NCBI GenBank assembly: GCA_945869935.1
Contig: CAMBSA010000002.1
Span: 1 to 19,719 of the forward strand
Length of the DNA stretch: 19,719 nucleotides
Direction: 5' to 3'
Origin: Bordetella parapertussis
GTDB lineage: Bacteria > Pseudomonadota > Gammaproteobacteria > Burkholderiales > SG8-39
Made by a program: the position numbers and the translations under genes. Within the stretch, counting starts at the first letter, position 1; the number at the start of each line of letters is the position of its first letter. A model generated the notes under the pieces. It made no database searches and was not told the DNA's origin. It was given only the letters and a program-made list of their open reading frames with translations. Of this stretch, positions 1 to 7,398 are shown piece after piece.

Positions 1-448
1 GGATTTCTGCGAAAATCTCAATATGCATCTCGGCGGCTATTTCCTGGCCTCGCAACGCTTTGCACGGGCTTTTCTGAAACAGGGGTCGGGCAACATCGTG
101 AACGTGGCGAGCGTCTACGGCCTGATCGCTCCGCGGTTCGAACTCTACAAGGGGTTGCGGATGGAAATGCCGGTCGAATACGCTGCGATCAAGGCCGGGC
201 TTCTTCACCTGACGCGCTACTTCGCGAAGCGGCTCAAGGGCACGAACATCAGGGTAAATGCGATCAGCCCCGGCGGGATCGAGGATGGCCAGGATCGGCG
301 TTTCCTTGAACGATACCGGAAGTACTGCCTGAGCAAGGGTGTGCTGGCGGCGGCCGATCTCGGCGGGACGCTGGTGTTCCTGCTTTCCGACGGCTCGCGA
401 TACGTGAACGGGCAGAACATCGTTGTCGATGACGGATTTTCGTTGTGA
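1..448 (+). CDS. SDR-family oxidoreductase, PtmA-like (5' truncated by window edge)
   Basis: This is the C-terminal part (about 148 codons) of a classical short-chain dehydrogenase/reductase. The reading frame is open from base 2, so the ATG at 23 is internal; the Rossmann N-terminus with the glycine-rich NAD(P) motif lies upstream of the window. The visible catalytic set is the Asn of NMHLGG (about 20-25), the Ser of VASVYG (codon 110-112), and Tyr (179-181) and Lys (191-193) of YAAIK. The end matches the usual SDR tail, with a VNGQNIVVDDG motif. From memory, the segment after the Ser and the PVEYAAIK region closely resemble PtmA-type SDRs of Campylobacter legionaminic acid loci, but I could not run a search. 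The next gene, a sugar amidotransferase, starts 11 bp downstream, so co-transcription is likely. The SDR call is very safe; the sugar substrate is inference. Confidence 0.9.
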   Translation, partial: DFCENLNMHLGGYFLASQRFARAFLKQGSGNIVNVASVYGLIAPRFELYKGLRMEMPVEYAAIKAGLLHLTRYFAKRLKGTNIRVNAISPGGIEDGQDRRFLERYRKYCLSKGVLAAADLGGTLVFLLSDGSRYVNGQNIVVDDGFSL

Positions 449-459
449 AAGGCAATTGA

Positions 460-1791
460 ATGGAACGCTACACCAGGCCCGCAATTGCGGAAGTTGATGC
501 CGCGCGGTTCGAATCGGCGAGAGGTCCTCTCGAGGCCAAGTACGGATTGCCGCTGCAGGTGCGGTTCTGCAAGTTATGCGTGATCTCCAACCAGCGGCCG
601 AATTCCGCCGTGGAGTACGAGCACACCAGCGGCAGCAAGAAGCAGACCATCCTGTTCGACGAGAACGGCGTCTGCGATGCCTGCCGGCTGGCCGAACAGA
701 AGCACAAGACCATCGACTGGGATGAACGCGAGCGGCGCCTGCGCGAACTGTGCGACCGTTTCCGCCGCGACGACGGCTCCTACGATTGCGTGACGCCCGG
801 TTCGGGCGGCAAGGACAGCTTCTACGCCGCGCACGTGCTCAAGCACAAGTACGGGATGCATCCGCTCACCGTCACCTGGGCGCCGCATGTGTACACGGAG
901 TGGGGCTGGAAGAACCTGCAGTCCTGGATCCACGCCGGCTTCGACAACTACCTTTGCACGCCCAACGGGCGCGTGCATCGGCTGCTGACCCGGCTTGCGG
1001 TCGAGAACCTGTTCCACCCGTTCCAGGCGTTCATGTTCGGCCAGAAGGCGCTCGCGCCGAAAATGGCGCTGCTGCACAAGATTCCGCTGGTGTTCTACGG
1101 CGAGAACGAGGCGGAGTACGGCAATCCGATCGCCGACACCCAGACTGCGCGGCGCGACTGGTCCTACTTCGCCGCCGCCGACAAGTCGAAGATCTACCTG
1201 GGCGGGACGTCGCTGAAGGACCTGCGCGAGCAGTTCGGCGTGGACGAGAACGACCTGCAGCCCTACCTGCCGGCGAATCCGGAGGAGATCGAGAAGCAGA
1301 AGGTGGAAGTGCACTATCTCGGGTACTACCTCAAGTGGCACCCGCAGAGCTGCTACTACTACGCGGTGGAACACGGCGGCTTCCAGGCTTCACCCGAGCG
1401 CACGCCTGGCACCTACAGCAAGTACAACAGCATCGACGACCGCATCGACGATTTCCACTACTACACCACGTGGATCAAGTTCGGCATCGGTCGCGCCACC
1501 TACGACGCGGCGCAGGAAATACGCTCGCGCGACATCAATCGCGAGGAAGGGGTCGCGCTGGTGAAGCGCTTCGACGGCGAATGGCCGGAGCGTTTTGCCG
1601 AGGAGATCTTCCGCTACCTCAGCATCACGCCGAAGGAGTTTCCGGTGGCCTCGCGCATGTTCGACGAGCCGCTGATTGACAAGGACTACTTCATGGCGCT
1701 CTGCGACCGCTTCCGCTCGCCGCACCTCTGGAAGCGCGAGGGCGGCAAGTGGGCGCTGCGCCATACCGTCTGGCAAGACGCGCCGGGCTGA
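460..1791 (+). CDS. N-acetyl sugar amidotransferase (WbpG/PseA/WbuX-type)
   Basis: This 443-residue protein is an ATP-dependent PP-loop amidotransferase that would convert an N-acetyl group on a surface sugar to an acetamidino group, using ammonia from a glutaminase. The PP-loop motif SGGKDS is at residues 115-120, inside the G-rich segment PGSGGKDS. Two N-terminal CxxC pairs (C37/C40 and C72/C75) look like a zinc-binding knuckle of this family. The start ATG has a good ribosome-binding site (AAAGG at 448-452, 7 bases upstream). The gene overlaps hisF by one base (ATGA), and hisF in turn overlaps hisH, so all three are translationally coupled. This is the arrangement of wbpG-hisH2-hisF2 in Pseudomonas aeruginosa O5 loci. 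The family call is firm. The substrate, possibly a legionaminic acid type nonulosonic acid given the PtmA-like neighbour or a diacetamido uronic acid, is not decided by this window. Confidence 0.93.
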   Translation: MERYTRPAIAEVDAARFESARGPLEAKYGLPLQVRFCKLCVISNQRPNSAVEYEHTSGSKKQTILFDENGVCDACRLAEQKHKTIDWDERERRLRELCDRFRRDDGSYDCVTPGSGGKDSFYAAHVLKHKYGMHPLTVTWAPHVYTEWGWKNLQSWIHAGFDNYLCTPNGRVHRLLTRLAVENLFHPFQAFMFGQKALAPKMALLHKIPLVFYGENEAEYGNPIADTQTARRDWSYFAAADKSKIYLGGTSLKDLREQFGVDENDLQPYLPANPEEIEKQKVEVHYLGYYLKWHPQSCYYYAVEHGGFQASPERTPGTYSKYNSIDDRIDDFHYYTTWIKFGIGRATYDAAQEIRSRDINREEGVALVKRFDGEWPERFAEEIFRYLSITPKEFPVASRMFDEPLIDKDYFMALCDRFRSPHLWKREGGKWALRHTVWQDAPG

Positions 1792-2552
1792 TGGCGAACC
1801 TGCGCCTCATCGCGCGCCTCGACATCAAGGGCCCCAACCTCATCAAGGGCATCCATCTCGAGGGCCTGCGCGTGATGGGAGACCCCCAGCAGTTCGCGCG
1901 GGAGTACTACGAGCAGGGCGCCGACGAGCTCGTCTACATGGACATCGTCGCCAGCCTGTACGGACGCAACAATCTCACGGACATCGTGAGGCGTTCGGCC
2001 AGCGACATCTTCGTTCCGCTCACTGTTGGCGGCGGCGTGCGTTCGGTGGAAGACGTCAATGCGCTGCTGAGGGTCGGCGCCGACAAGGTGGCGATCAACA
2101 CCGCCGCCATCGCCCGGCCGGCGCTCATCACCGAGGTGGCGCGGCGCTACGGTTCGCAATGCATGGTGCTTTCGGTCGAGGCGAAGCGCATCGGCCCGGA
2201 CCGCTGGGAGGCCTATACCGACAACGGCCGGGAGAAGACCGGGCTGGATGTGGTGGACTGGGTGCGGCGCGCGGAGAAGCTCGGCGCCGGCGAAATCTTC
2301 CTCACCTCGATCGACCAGGAAGGCACGTGCAAGGGATTCGACGTGGCATTGGTGCGGGCGGTGGCCGGCGTGGTGAGCATCCCGGTGATCGCGAGCGGCG
2401 GCATGGGCACGATCGAGCACTTCGTCGATGTCGTGAAGAACGGCGGCGCCGATGCCGTCGCCATGGCCGATGTCCTGCACTACAAGCGGCTGGGGCTGCC
2501 AGAAGTGCGCGCTGCGGCCCAATCCGCGGGTTTCCAGGTGCGCAGCCTGTGA
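1791..2552 (+). CDS. hisF: HisF paralogue, ammonia-channel partner of the sugar amidotransferase
   Basis: This is a 253-residue TIM-barrel protein of the HisF (imidazole glycerol phosphate synthase cyclase subunit) family, at the normal length. I chose the ATG at 1791, overlapping the previous stop; a start at 1749 would add 14 unrelated residues. Canonical Asp11 is present in ARLDIKG. The second catalytic Asp of true HisF (Asp130 in Thermotoga maritima, motif AIDAK) is Glu130 here (SVEAK), and the DRDG motif near residue 175 reads DQEG. No other histidine gene is nearby. The gene sits between the amidotransferase and hisH, so it most likely passes ammonia from HisH to the amidotransferase rather than making histidine. 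Such paralogues (HisF2) are known in Pseudomonas O-antigen loci. Family membership is certain; the loss of cyclase activity is inference from the substitutions and context. Confidence 0.93.
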   Translation: MANLRLIARLDIKGPNLIKGIHLEGLRVMGDPQQFAREYYEQGADELVYMDIVASLYGRNNLTDIVRRSASDIFVPLTVGGGVRSVEDVNALLRVGADKVAINTAAIARPALITEVARRYGSQCMVLSVEAKRIGPDRWEAYTDNGREKTGLDVVDWVRRAEKLGAGEIFLTSIDQEGTCKGFDVALVRAVAGVVSIPVIASGGMGTIEHFVDVVKNGGADAVAMADVLHYKRLGLPEVRAAAQSAGFQVRSL

Positions 2553-3193
2553 GCACGCGCCTGACCATCGTCGACTACGGCATCGGCAACCTGTTCAGCG
2601 TGACGCGTGCCTTCGAGAAATGCGGCGCGACCGTCCGCCTGACCGCGAATCACGAGCATATCGAGGACGCCGAGCGCGTCGTGCTGCCCGGCGTGGGCGC
2701 CTTCGAGGATGGCATGAAGGGCCTCGCGCAGCGGGGCCAGATCGACCCCGTCAAGCGCTTCATTGCCTCCGGGCGGCCGTTCCTCGGCATCTGCGTCGGC
2801 ATGCAGCTGCTGCTCGACGTGGGCGAAGAGTTCGGCGAGCACGCCGGCCTGGGTATCATCCCCGGCCGCGTGAAGCCGATTCCGAATACCGGCACCGACG
2901 GCACGGTTCATCGCATTCCGCATATCGGCTGGAACATCCTGGTGCCGCCCCCGCACAAGCCCGATTGGTCGGGTGGCTTGCTGGGCGGACTGCCCGCGCA
3001 GCCTGCGGTCTACTTTGTGCATTCGTTCGCCCCGGTGCCCGCCGACGAGCGGCATCGGCTTGCCGACTGCTACTACGACGGCCGCCAGATCTCCGCCGTG
3101 ATCCGGTCCGGCAACGCCTACGGCTGCCAGTTCCATCCCGAGAAGAGCGGGCCCATCGGCCTCAAGATCGTAGAGAACTTCCTCGCCCTCTGA
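2549..3193 (+). CDS. hisH: HisH paralogue, glutamine amidotransferase (glutaminase) subunit
   Basis: This 214-residue class I glutamine amidotransferase of the HisH type hydrolyses glutamine to give ammonia for the adjoining HisF/amidotransferase pair. The start is GTG at 2549, overlapping the hisF stop (GTGA), and gives the expected opening TIVDYGIGNL. The catalytic triad is visible: Cys82 in GICVGMQ, His196 and Glu198 in FHPEKSG. The HisH signature PHIGWN lies at about 124-129, and the oxyanion-strand region LPGVGAF at 46-52 is intact, so the enzyme looks active. The gene order amidotransferase-hisF-hisH with consecutive overlaps supports a dedicated three-protein complex. The next gene starts 2 bp after its stop. 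It is an accessory copy; the housekeeping histidine operon should be elsewhere in the genome. Confidence 0.94.
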   Translation: MSTRLTIVDYGIGNLFSVTRAFEKCGATVRLTANHEHIEDAERVVLPGVGAFEDGMKGLAQRGQIDPVKRFIASGRPFLGICVGMQLLLDVGEEFGEHAGLGIIPGRVKPIPNTGTDGTVHRIPHIGWNILVPPPHKPDWSGGLLGGLPAQPAVYFVHSFAPVPADERHRLADCYYDGRQISAVIRSGNAYGCQFHPEKSGPIGLKIVENFLAL

Positions 3194-3195
3194 GC

Positions 3196-4164
3196 ATGCT
3201 CAACATCGCACTCATCGGAGCAGGGCAGCTGGGCAGCAGGCATCTGCAGGGGCTCGCGCTTCTCGAGCGGCCTGCGCTTGTCACGGTCGTTGATCCAACC
3301 GAAGCCTCCCTCGCAACCGCGAAGGAACGGTTTGCCCAGATCAAACAGGACAAGGTCGAGGCGCGGTTCACGCAGCGGTTCGAAGATCTGCCGCGGGAAC
3401 TCGACGGCGTAGTCGTGGCCACAGGAGCGGACGTGAGGCGCAAGGCGATCGAAGCGCTCCTGGCGCAGTCGAAAGTGAAAGCGGCGCTCCTGGAGAAGGT
3501 GCTCTTCCAGCGGCCCGGCGACTATCCCGCAGTGCAGGAGCTGCTCGACCGGTCCGGCACGCGTGCCTGGGTCAACTGCGCGCAGCGCCTGTGGCCGTTC
3601 TTCAAAGACCTGCGTCCCATGACGCTCGGAAAATCGAACATCCAGGTCGCGGTGACCGGATCGCAATGGGGCTTGGCCTGCAATGCGATCCACAACCTCG
3701 ATCTGCTTTCATTTCTCACTGGCGGCGGCAGCTGCCGCCTCGAAACGGCGCTCGATGCCGGGACCATCTCGAGCAAGCGCCCCGGCTTCATCGAACTCAC
3801 CGGCACGCTGTACGCGTTCGGCGATCGCGGCAACCGCGTCATCCAGACCTCGTATCGCGATGGCGAGGCACCGTTCGCCTTCGACGTCCAGGGCGAGGAT
3901 TTCCATGCCATCTGGCGTGTCGGCGACGGATCGATGAAAATCTCGCGCGCCGCGGACGGATGGAAATGGCAGGATTCCGAATCGCGCGCGCCGTTCCAGA
4001 GCCAATTGACTCACGCGGTGCTCCTGGAAATGATCGAGCGCGGCACGAGCGCGCTGCCCGGGTATGCCGAGTCCGCGAGCCTGCATCTCGAGATGCTGCG
4101 CGCGTTTCTCGGCCACATGGGCCAGGGCACCGGCACCCCTCTACAGGTCTGCGCCATCACCTGA
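3196..4164 (+). CDS. Gfo/Idh/MocA-family NAD(P)-dependent sugar oxidoreductase
   Basis: This 322-residue protein has an N-terminal Rossmann fold with the dinucleotide motif GAGQLGSRH (residues 8-16) and an acidic residue ending the second strand (VVDPTE, about 31-36). The family EKP motif appears as EKV (E100, K101), with the conserved Lys kept. The C-terminal part carries the NAIHNLDLL motif (H166, D169), typical of family members acting on nucleotide sugars or related amino sugars. The ATG lies 2 bp after the hisH stop with no clear ribosome-binding site, so translation is probably coupled. Nonulosonic acid loci of Campylobacter contain a member of this family, PtmF, next to PtmA. With the PtmA-like SDR upstream, a role in the same amino-sugar branch is plausible, but the substrate cannot be read from the sequence. 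Confidence 0.88.
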   Translation: MLNIALIGAGQLGSRHLQGLALLERPALVTVVDPTEASLATAKERFAQIKQDKVEARFTQRFEDLPRELDGVVVATGADVRRKAIEALLAQSKVKAALLEKVLFQRPGDYPAVQELLDRSGTRAWVNCAQRLWPFFKDLRPMTLGKSNIQVAVTGSQWGLACNAIHNLDLLSFLTGGGSCRLETALDAGTISSKRPGFIELTGTLYAFGDRGNRVIQTSYRDGEAPFAFDVQGEDFHAIWRVGDGSMKISRAADGWKWQDSESRAPFQSQLTHAVLLEMIERGTSALPGYAESASLHLEMLRAFLGHMGQGTGTPLQVCAIT

Positions 4165-4169
4165 GCGCC

Positions 4170-4853
4170 ATGCCGGGCGATACCGCGATCGATTTCGCCC
4201 GCTCCAGCATCACCTGGCTGCTCCCGGAACAGCCCAGCTACGGGCGATTTTCCGTCGATGCCAGCCTCACTCTGCCGGATGGCGAGACGTTCTACCTTTG
4301 CGCGCAGGTGTTCGCGGGCAACGTATACGGCGAGGGCCCGCTATTCAAGGATCCTCCGTATGAATTCTCGGCGGCATTCTCCGGCAGGCGGTACAGGATC
4401 TTCCGCGACGCGGTCTGCGGCGCGGCGCAGGAAGACTCGTATGGCGACGCGGCCAGCCGCTTCCGCGACGTAAGCTTCAATATCGAGCGCGCTCCCTGCG
4501 GTCCCTGGCGCCCCGCCGCGATCGCCAGCCCATCCGGGCCAAGCGGGCCGGTCGCGGCGCGGCTCAAAATCGGCGAAGCCGGCAGTCTATCCGGCGCCAT
4601 CCTGGAATTCCCGGTAAGGCATATCAATGCGAACGTCGAGGCGAATCGTTTCCAGATCGAGACCGGTCCGGTGCTAATTGCCGAGGACGGAAGCGGCGAC
4701 GTCATCACGCGGCTCAGGCGCGCCTACGTCATCATTGGGCGCGCCGGATTCGTCGAATTCCTGTTCGACGCGGAGCGCCCCGGGCCGTCGTCAGGCAGAT
4801 GGGCGCGGCGCCTCGGCGTGCGATGCGAAACCAGTCTGGCGATCCGCTCTTAG
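4170..4853 (+). CDS. Conserved-looking protein of unknown function (227 aa)
   Basis: I do not recognise this protein. The start is the ATG 5 bp after the oxidoreductase stop; the open frame continues upstream to 3591 but that part overlaps the oxidoreductase gene. The 227 residues contain no signal peptide and no membrane segment. The composition is beta-rich, with many alternating hydrophobic and aromatic positions, for example SYGRFSVDASLTLPDGETFY early on and NRFQIETGPVL near residues 172-182. A Gly/Pro/Tyr-rich stretch lies around GNVYGEGPLFKDPPYEF. Cysteines are few and show no metal-binding spacing. It is likely soluble and cytoplasmic, and co-transcribed with the sugar-modification genes. 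Base use matches its neighbours, which argues for a real gene. A role in the amidino-sugar branch or in assembly is guesswork. Confidence 0.75.
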   Translation: MPGDTAIDFARSSITWLLPEQPSYGRFSVDASLTLPDGETFYLCAQVFAGNVYGEGPLFKDPPYEFSAAFSGRRYRIFRDAVCGAAQEDSYGDAASRFRDVSFNIERAPCGPWRPAAIASPSGPSGPVAARLKIGEAGSLSGAILEFPVRHINANVEANRFQIETGPVLIAEDGSGDVITRLRRAYVIIGRAGFVEFLFDAERPGPSSGRWARRLGVRCETSLAIRS

Positions 4854-4871
4854 CGGAGTTCGGCGTTGCTT

Positions 4872-4877
4872 TAGAAT
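4872..4877 (+). promoter_or_regulatory. Possible -10 element upstream of the MBOAT gene
   Basis: TAGAAT lies 27 bases upstream of the MBOAT start, in the 51-bp gap after the unknown gene. No good -35 box is visible at 16-18 bases upstream (best is TTAGCG at 4850-4855). The same hexamer occurs before the ABC permease and before the GHMP kinase, which is why I record it. It may separate an O-acylation transcript from the genes upstream. Confidence 0.25.
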
Positions 4878-4904
4878 TCTTCACACCGGTAACCGCGCAG
4901 CATC

Positions 4905-6389
4905 ATGCTATTTAACTCGTCCATCTTCCTGTTCGGCTACCTGCCGCTGGTCATTGCCGGCTACTTCCTGCTCGCCCGGGCCGGGCACGGATTCGCCTCG
5001 CTGTGGCTCGCGCTGGCTTCGATCTTCTTCTATGGCTGGTGGAACATCGCCTTCGTACCGCTGCTGGCGGGATCGATCGTCGTGAACTATGCCGTCGGTT
5101 ACCGGCTTGCCAGGCACGCCGCGCGGGGCGAGGGGGCCAGGGCGACGCTGGTGCTTGGCGTCACGTTCAACCTCCTGCTGCTCGGGTATTTCAAGTACGC
5201 GAATTTTTTCGCCTCGACGGCCGCCGCGCTCACCGGGCTCGATCTCACCATGGCGACGATCGTCCTGCCGATCGGGATCTCCTTTTTCACGTTCACGCAG
5301 ATCGCATTCCTGGTGGACGCCTCGCGCGGTGAGGCGCGCGAGTACAACTTCGTGCACTACGTGCTGTTCGTGTCGTATTTCCCGCACCTTGTCGCGGGCC
5401 CGATCATGCACCACCGGGAAATGATGCCGCAGTTTGCGCAGCCATCCACCTACCAGCCGCGGTGGGAAAACTTTGCCGCTGGATTCACGATCCTGAGCTT
5501 CGGTCTGTTCAAGAAGGTCGGCATCGCGGACAACCTGGCGCCTCTTGCCGACGCCGCTTTCGCCGCCGCCGCGTCGGGCAAGGTGCTTCATCTCCTCGAG
5601 GCGTGGGCCGGCGCGCTCGCGTACACGTTCCAGCTGTATTTCGACTTCTCCGGCTATTCCGACATGGCGATCGGGATCTCCCTCATGTTCGGCATCCGGT
5701 TGCCCGTGAACTTCGATTCGCCATACAAGGCCCGCAACATCGCCGAATTCTGGCGCCGCTGGCACATCACGCTGTCGCGCTTCCTGCGCGACTATCTCTA
5801 TATTCCGCTTGGCGGCAATCGCCTGGGTAAGGCGCGCCAGTATTTCAATCTGCTCGTCACCATGCTGCTTGGCGGCCTGTGGCACGGCGCCGGCTGGACG
5901 TTCATCGCCTGGGGAGGGCTCCACGGGGCCGGTCTCGCGGTGCACCGCGCCTTCAGCGCGACGCGTGCGGCGGACTGGCTTGCAGGCAGCGGCATGGCCG
6001 GCAAGTCGCTATCCGTCCTCCTGACTTTCGTTTTCGTGGTGGTTGCCTGGGTGTTCTTCCGCGCGGAATCCCTGAGTGGCGCGTTCATCATGTTGCGTTC
6101 GATGACAGGCATCGAGACCGCGCCTCGCTCGATCGGCATCGGCGCAAAGCAGGGCCTTCTGCTGGTCGCGGCCATGATTGCGGTGTGGTCGTTGCCGAAT
6201 ACGCAGCAGATCATGGCGCGCTGCAATCCGGCGCTGCCGGTATACCGGCCAATCGAGCCTCCTTCCTGGAGCTGGCTCGGATGGACGCCATCAACAGTCT
6301 GGCTGACGGTTGCTCTTGCCGGCGGTTGGATCGCCCTCTACGGAATCTTCACGGGGCGGGAGAGTCCCTATCTCTATTTCAACTTCTAG
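4905..6389 (+). CDS. MBOAT-family O-acyltransferase (AlgI/PatA-like)
   Basis: This 494-residue polytopic inner-membrane protein should move an acyl (usually acetyl) group across the membrane for O-acylation of the polysaccharide. The opening MLFNSSIFLFGYLPL is the standard start of bacterial MBOAT proteins such as AlgI and PatA. Many hydrophobic segments run through its length. The conserved core is visible: FDFSGYSDMAIG at 246-257, EFWRRWHITLSRFLRDYLYIPLG at about 281-303, and GGLWHGAGW at 323-331. His327 of the last motif matches the catalytic His of AlgI (His322). A hydrophobic VFVVVAWVFFRAES segment near 376-389 is also typical. The gene overlaps the downstream SGNH-like gene, repeating the MBOAT plus SGNH pairing of AlgI with AlgJ/AlgX, PatA/PatB and DltB/DltD. 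The acyl group and its position on the glycan are unknown. Confidence 0.95.
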   Translation: MLFNSSIFLFGYLPLVIAGYFLLARAGHGFASLWLALASIFFYGWWNIAFVPLLAGSIVVNYAVGYRLARHAARGEGARATLVLGVTFNLLLLGYFKYANFFASTAAALTGLDLTMATIVLPIGISFFTFTQIAFLVDASRGEAREYNFVHYVLFVSYFPHLVAGPIMHHREMMPQFAQPSTYQPRWENFAAGFTILSFGLFKKVGIADNLAPLADAAFAAAASGKVLHLLEAWAGALAYTFQLYFDFSGYSDMAIGISLMFGIRLPVNFDSPYKARNIAEFWRRWHITLSRFLRDYLYIPLGGNRLGKARQYFNLLVTMLLGGLWHGAGWTFIAWGGLHGAGLAVHRAFSATRAADWLAGSGMAGKSLSVLLTFVFVVVAWVFFRAESLSGAFIMLRSMTGIETAPRSIGIGAKQGLLLVAAMIAVWSLPNTQQIMARCNPALPVYRPIEPPSWSWLGWTPSTVWLTVALAGGWIALYGIFTGRESPYLYFNF

Positions 6390-7398
6390 GTCGTACGTCA
6401 TTGCCTGGCTGCTGCTGCTCGCACTCCCGGGTTGCGCCTGGTACCTGATCACTACCGGTCCGGTTCGCGCCGGCGCCTTTCGTGTTGCGGTGCCTGAAGC
6501 CGTGTATCTCGCGAACCTGCGCACATCGCTGGTCTCCTGCGAAAGCCTGACGCTGCGCAGGCCTGAAGCCATCGTGATCGGGGATTCGCACAGCTACGCG
6601 GACTGGGATTTTGCGGAACTGCAGCGCGGCCTGGGTCAGCGCCTGGGCGCCTGCGCTCTCGGCGGCCTGTACGTCGATTCCGTGCCGATGCTGGTCGATT
6701 ATGTCCTGCAGTCCTCCCCTGGCGCGACGACGTTGATCCTCGGACTCTCGCCGCGCATGTTCTGGGAGTCTCCCTCCAGGAAGGAGCAGATCGATTCGCA
6801 CGTGCGCCTGATCCCGTCCCTGAAACCGAACGCGGCACCGTACGTGAGGCGCGTATTGTTCGGCGAGCCCCTGCCGTACGACCTCGAGGCGGAGGCGGTC
6901 CGGCGGCATACAGACCGGCTCGAATCCCTCGATGAAGGCGCAATCCTGGAGCGCCTTGCCGAATCGCAGCAGTCAATCCGCACCTTGCGTGACTGGAACC
7001 AGCGCCTCGGTGAATCCCGGCATATGCCGGAAGCCGACAGGCCGGTCGCGGACGTTTGCCGCATCGTCCGTGCCCACAAGCTGCGGCTTTTGGTGCTGCA
7101 CATGCCGGAAAGCCCCTACCTAGAAGCGCGCTATCCAGAAGAGGTATGGCGCGCGTACCTCGCCGCCATGCGGAGCTTCGATCGGTGCGCCGAGAAAGTC
7201 ATCGTGGAGAAGGCCGTTTCTTACGGGCTGGGAAACAGGCACTATATAAACCGGGAATTGAAGGACACGCACAACTATGGCAAGTGGGGACGTCCAGGGC
7301 CTCTGACGGACGATCTCGACTTCGATGCCGATCACCTGAACCCGGTCGGGGCGGGCAAGTTTACGCGCGCAGTTCTGGCGAAGTTCCCGCCGCGCTAG
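6310..7398 (+). CDS. SGNH/GDSL-like protein, partner of the MBOAT acyltransferase
   Basis: The frame opens at a TTG inside the end of the MBOAT gene (362 codons from 6310). The true start is uncertain: there is no ATG or GTG near the natural beginning. Candidates are TTG at 6310 or 6316, or a rare ATT at 6376 after a purine-rich GGGAGAG. A single hydrophobic segment (numbering from 6310, about 29-48, SYVIAWLLLLALPGCAWYL) would anchor it in the inner membrane with the rest periplasmic. The nucleophile block IVIGDSHSY carries Ser93, and the C-terminal block FDADHLNPVG supplies Asp339 and His342, so a Ser-His-Asp set is present. Proteins of this type (AlgJ/AlgX, DltD, PatB) finish acyl transfer to the glycan after the MBOAT step. 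Its last 38 bases overlap the end of the opposite-strand gene. Confidence 0.85.
   Translation: MLLPAVGSPSTESSRGGRVPISISTSRSYVIAWLLLLALPGCAWYLITTGPVRAGAFRVAVPEAVYLANLRTSLVSCESLTLRRPEAIVIGDSHSYADWDFAELQRGLGQRLGACALGGLYVDSVPMLVDYVLQSSPGATTLILGLSPRMFWESPSRKEQIDSHVRLIPSLKPNAAPYVRRVLFGEPLPYDLEAEAVRRHTDRLESLDEGAILERLAESQQSIRTLRDWNQRLGESRHMPEADRPVADVCRIVRAHKLRLLVLHMPESPYLEARYPEEVWRAYLAAMRSFDRCAEKVIVEKAVSYGLGNRHYINRELKDTHNYGKWGRPGPLTDDLDFDADHLNPVGAGKFTRAVLAKFPPR

Noticed and set aside
1676..2548. Upstream extension of the hisH frame, and similarly long upstream extensions of the frames for the unknown gene, E1-beta and the DegT gene
   Set aside because: These parts overlap well-supported genes in another frame and do not resemble the protein family; the internal starts with overlapping stop codons fit the family N-termini.
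1791..3193. hisF and hisH read as part of a histidine biosynthesis operon
   Set aside because: No other his gene is present; the genes overlap a sugar amidotransferase, and HisF carries Glu at the catalytic Asp130 position.
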